Source of the DNA: Methylotenera sp.
GTDB lineage: Bacteria; Pseudomonadota; Gammaproteobacteria; Burkholderiales; Methylophilaceae
Assembly (NCBI GenBank): GCA_005791685.1
Contig: SXVG01000094.1
Location: 1-15,939 of the forward strand
Length of the DNA: 15,939 nucleotides
Direction of reading: 5' to 3'
Below the pieces are notes generated by a model, which was given only the letters and a program-made list of their open reading frames with translations, did no database searches and was not told where the DNA came from. How positions within the stretch are numbered: position 1 is the stretch's first letter; every line of letters starts with the position of its first letter. Positions 14,050 to 15,939 of the stretch are shown piece by piece. The translations under genes were made by a program, and so were the position numbers.

Positions 14050-15090
14050 TTATTTTGCTTCGTACCAATGCTGGCTACGATTGACAATGGCCACCACCGA
14101 CAGCATGACCGGCACTTCAATTAATACGCCGACCACGGTGGCCAAAGCGGCGCCGGAGTTAAAGCCAAACAAGGCAATGGCGGTGGCCACCGCCAATTCA
14201 AAGAAATTGGAGGCGCCGATCAAAGCCGAGGGACCGGCCACGCAATGGGCGACTTTAAATTGTTTATTCAGCCAATACGCCAGCATGGCATTGCCATAAG
14301 TTTGAATGAGGATGGGCACGGCCAATAAAGCGATGATAAGCGGCTGCGCCATAATCTGCTGGCCCTGAAAACCAAACAACAACACCAAGGTAGTCAACAA
14401 TGCGATTAATGAGAACGGTTGCAGGCGTTTAAGCACTGCGTCCAAGCTTGTCTGGCCGTGAGTCAAAAGAAGCTTGCGTAAAGCTTGGCTGAACAACACC
14501 GGCAGCACGATGAACAAGCCCACCGAAATGAGCAAGGTATCCCAAGGCACCACGATGCTGGACAAGCCCAACAGCAATGCGACCAAGGGCGCAAAGGCAA
14601 ACAGCATGATGCTGTCGTTGATGGCCACTTGCGATAAAGTAAACTTGGCATCGCCGTTGCACAGATTGCTCCAAACAAACACCATGGCCGTGCATGGGGC
14701 GGCGGCCAGCAGTATTAGCCCAGCGACGTAACTGTCCAATTGCTCGGCCGGTAAATAATCAACAAACGCATGGCGTATGAATAGCCAGGCCAACAAGGCC
14801 ATGGAGAAGGGTTTCACCAGCCAGTTAATGAACAGTGTCACGCCTATACCACGGCTGTGCGCTAAGACTTCCTTCATGGCAGAAAAGTCGATTTTAAGCA
14901 GCATGGGGATAATCATCAGCCAAATCAACGCCGCCACCGGCAAGTTGACTTCGGCTAGTTTTAAACTGGCCACTGTTTGAAAGAAGCCAGAAAAACCCTG
15001 GCCTAAGGCTATGCCCAGCCCTATGCAGCCCAGCACCCACCAGCTGAGGTTTTTTTCAAAAGCGCTTATTTTTGCGTTTGCTTGCGTCAT
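14050..15090 (-). CDS. acr3: Arsenite efflux transporter of the ACR3 family
   Basis: Acr3 expels arsenite across the inner membrane using the proton gradient. The 346-residue protein has about ten hydrophobic spans. The conserved Cys133 in AAPCTAMVFVWSNL and Glu298 in SNFFELA correspond to the two residues needed for transport in characterised ACR3 proteins. The N-terminal region (ISAFEKNLSWWVLGCIGLGI) is also typical. Some genomes label this gene arsB, but it is unrelated to the R773 ArsB family. arsC follows nine bases later. No arsR repressor gene is present on either side within the window. Confidence 0.93.
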   Translation of the reverse strand: MTQANAKISAFEKNLSWWVLGCIGLGIALGQGFSGFFQTVASLKLAEVNLPVAALIWLMIIPMLLKIDFSAMKEVLAHSRGIGVTLFINWLVKPFSMALLAWLFIRHAFVDYLPAEQLDSYVAGLILLAAAPCTAMVFVWSNLCNGDAKFTLSQVAINDSIMLFAFAPLVALLLGLSSIVVPWDTLLISVGLFIVLPVLFSQALRKLLLTHGQTSLDAVLKRLQPFSLIALLTTLVLLFGFQGQQIMAQPLIIALLAVPILIQTYGNAMLAYWLNKQFKVAHCVAGPSALIGASNFFELAVATAIALFGFNSGAALATVVGVLIEVPVMLSVVAIVNRSQHWYEAK

Positions 15091-15137
15091 GAAATGTGTC
15101 TTTACCCTTGTTATTAAGCCTGCCCATAAGGTCGGAA

Positions 15138-15143
15138 ATTATA
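15138..15143 (-). promoter_or_regulatory. -10 element for acr3-arsC
   Basis: A perfect TATAAT on the minus strand, about 48 bases before the acr3 ATG, with AT-rich DNA including AAATTTAAATTT (15151-15162) just upstream. The -35 is poor. An ArsR-type operator was not recognised. Confidence 0.5.
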
Positions 15144-15217
15144 GCGCAATAAATTTAAATTTTTATGCGATAAGCCCTCGCGGATTTTCCAACTGACGGT
15201 TAAACTAAGCAAATAAT

Positions 15218-15249
15218 AAAACCGTAATAATTCTGAAACAAAACCGTAA
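15218..15249 (+). promoter_or_regulatory. Direct repeats upstream of the DUF47 gene
   Basis: AAAACCGTAA occurs at 15218-15227 and again at 15240-15249, a spacing of 22 bases, about two helical turns. They lie just before the ribosome-binding site AGGGAGAG (15254-15261) and could bind a regulator on one face of the DNA. They do not match the Pho box. Confidence 0.4.
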
Positions 15250-15267
15250 CAACTAGGGAGAGTAACT

Positions 15268-15924
15268 ATGGCAAATGCTGTTTTTGGTCGTTTAATGGCG
15301 GCAATATCACCACGCAGTGATAATTATTTTGTGTTGTTTAATAGTTTAGCTGACTGTGCGGTGCGGGGCTCTAAAGTGCTCGCCATGATGACGGCCGTCA
15401 ACGATAGCGACAAATTCGAGGAGCATTTTGCCGAAATCCGTCACATTGAATCGCAAGCCGACGAACACACCAAAGAAATTCTAATCTCCCTACACAAAAC
15501 CTTCATCACGCCTTTTGATAGACGCGAGATACGCGAATTGGCCATGGCTTTGGACGACATCATAGACTACATGGAAGACATCCCACAGAGCGCAAAAATT
15601 TACGGTCACAGCAAATTCACCCCGGAAATGGTGGCGCTCGGGCAAATTCTATTGCGTGCCGCCGAAAAAGTCCGCGATGCGGTCAACATGTTGTCGGACA
15701 TGAAAAATGCCGAGAAAATTTTACGCACTTGCGAAGAAATCAGCGCCATTGAAGGCGAAGCCGACCACGTCATGCGCGCCGGCATGCACCGTTTGTTCGT
15801 CGAAGAATCGGACGCACGCACCATCATACGTTCAAAAGAACTGTACGATCTTTTTGAAATGGCGGTGGACAGCTGCGAGGACGTGTCAGACGTCATTCAT
15901 GGTGTCGTGTTAGAACGCATTTAA
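15268..15924 (+). CDS. DUF47 / PhoU-like protein, partner of Pit transporter
   Basis: DUF47 proteins are all-helical relatives of PhoU usually encoded next to low-affinity phosphate transporters (Pit), whose activity they are thought to modulate. The 218-residue product begins MANAVFGRLMAAISPRSDNYF and has the repeated helical metal-binding style motifs typical of the family: HIESQADEHTKEI (about 59-71), DRREIRELAMALDDIIDYMED (84-104, read in two parts), AIEGEADHVMRAG (about 159-171) and KELYDLFEMAVDSCEDVSDVI (190-210). AGGGAG precedes the ATG. The stop TAA overlaps a strong AAGGAG for the next gene, which starts 12 bases later, so they form an operon. Direction is divergent from the arsenic genes. 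Confidence 0.92.
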   Translation: MANAVFGRLMAAISPRSDNYFVLFNSLADCAVRGSKVLAMMTAVNDSDKFEEHFAEIRHIESQADEHTKEILISLHKTFITPFDRREIRELAMALDDIIDYMEDIPQSAKIYGHSKFTPEMVALGQILLRAAEKVRDAVNMLSDMKNAEKILRTCEEISAIEGEADHVMRAGMHRLFVEESDARTIIRSKELYDLFEMAVDSCEDVSDVIHGVVLERI

Positions 15925-15935
15925 GGAGCCAGAGC

Positions 15936-15939
15936 ATGG
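15936..15939 (+). CDS. pit: Start codon of the next gene, probably a Pit phosphate transporter
   Basis: AAGGAG (15923-15928) is followed at a normal distance by ATG (15936-15938) and one more base before the window ends. Only the pairing rule (DUF47 then pit) supports the product name; no protein sequence is visible. Confidence 0.4.

Overview
The window looks like chromosomal DNA of a Gram-negative proteobacterium. It carries a complete isc iron-sulfur operon of the beta/gamma type, a prfB-lysS pair, an OprP-type outer-membrane porin and HscA/HscB chaperones. I favour a betaproteobacterium (for example a Nitrosomonadales/Methylophilaceae relative), but a gammaproteobacterium cannot be excluded from sequence reading alone. 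Almost every base lies in a gene or a short gap; no gap exceeds 300 bases, and I saw no tRNA, rRNA, CRISPR array or insertion sequence.

Left part (1-4332, + strand): the isc operon, in order iscS (3' end only), iscU, iscA, hscB, hscA, fdx. IscS delivers sulfur to the IscU scaffold, HscA/HscB release the cluster, and IscA and ferredoxin assist. hscA carries a single-base deletion near 2553-2555 that splits its frame. Three of the intergenic gaps are built of a 7-base tandem repeat (ACTAACG and variants). Two of these contain matching fold-back units, and in two gaps the array runs in register right up to the start codon with no Shine-Dalgarno sequence. This is the least explained structure in the window.

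Middle (4513-8841, - strand): a beta-carbonic anhydrase followed by a STAS-less SulP transporter (probable bicarbonate handling); a HigB2/HigA2-type toxin-antitoxin pair with a promoter that predicts a leaderless toxin mRNA; and a secreted PhoX-superfamily protein.

Right part: an OprP/OprO-type porin (- strand) with a good Pho box upstream and its own terminator; prfB-lysS (- strand), with prfB using the classical +1 programmed frameshift; an acr3-arsC arsenic resistance pair (- strand) without a visible arsR; and, divergently on the + strand, a DUF47/PhoU-like gene followed by the first codon of what is probably a Pit phosphate transporter. Phosphate acquisition (porin, PhoX-like protein, DUF47-Pit) and arsenate detoxification therefore lie close together, which makes sense because arsenate enters through phosphate transporters.

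Two dispersed short repeat families punctuate the gaps: GTAGGAGCG palindromes (three copies, REP-like) and CACAGAG-rich elements (three copies).
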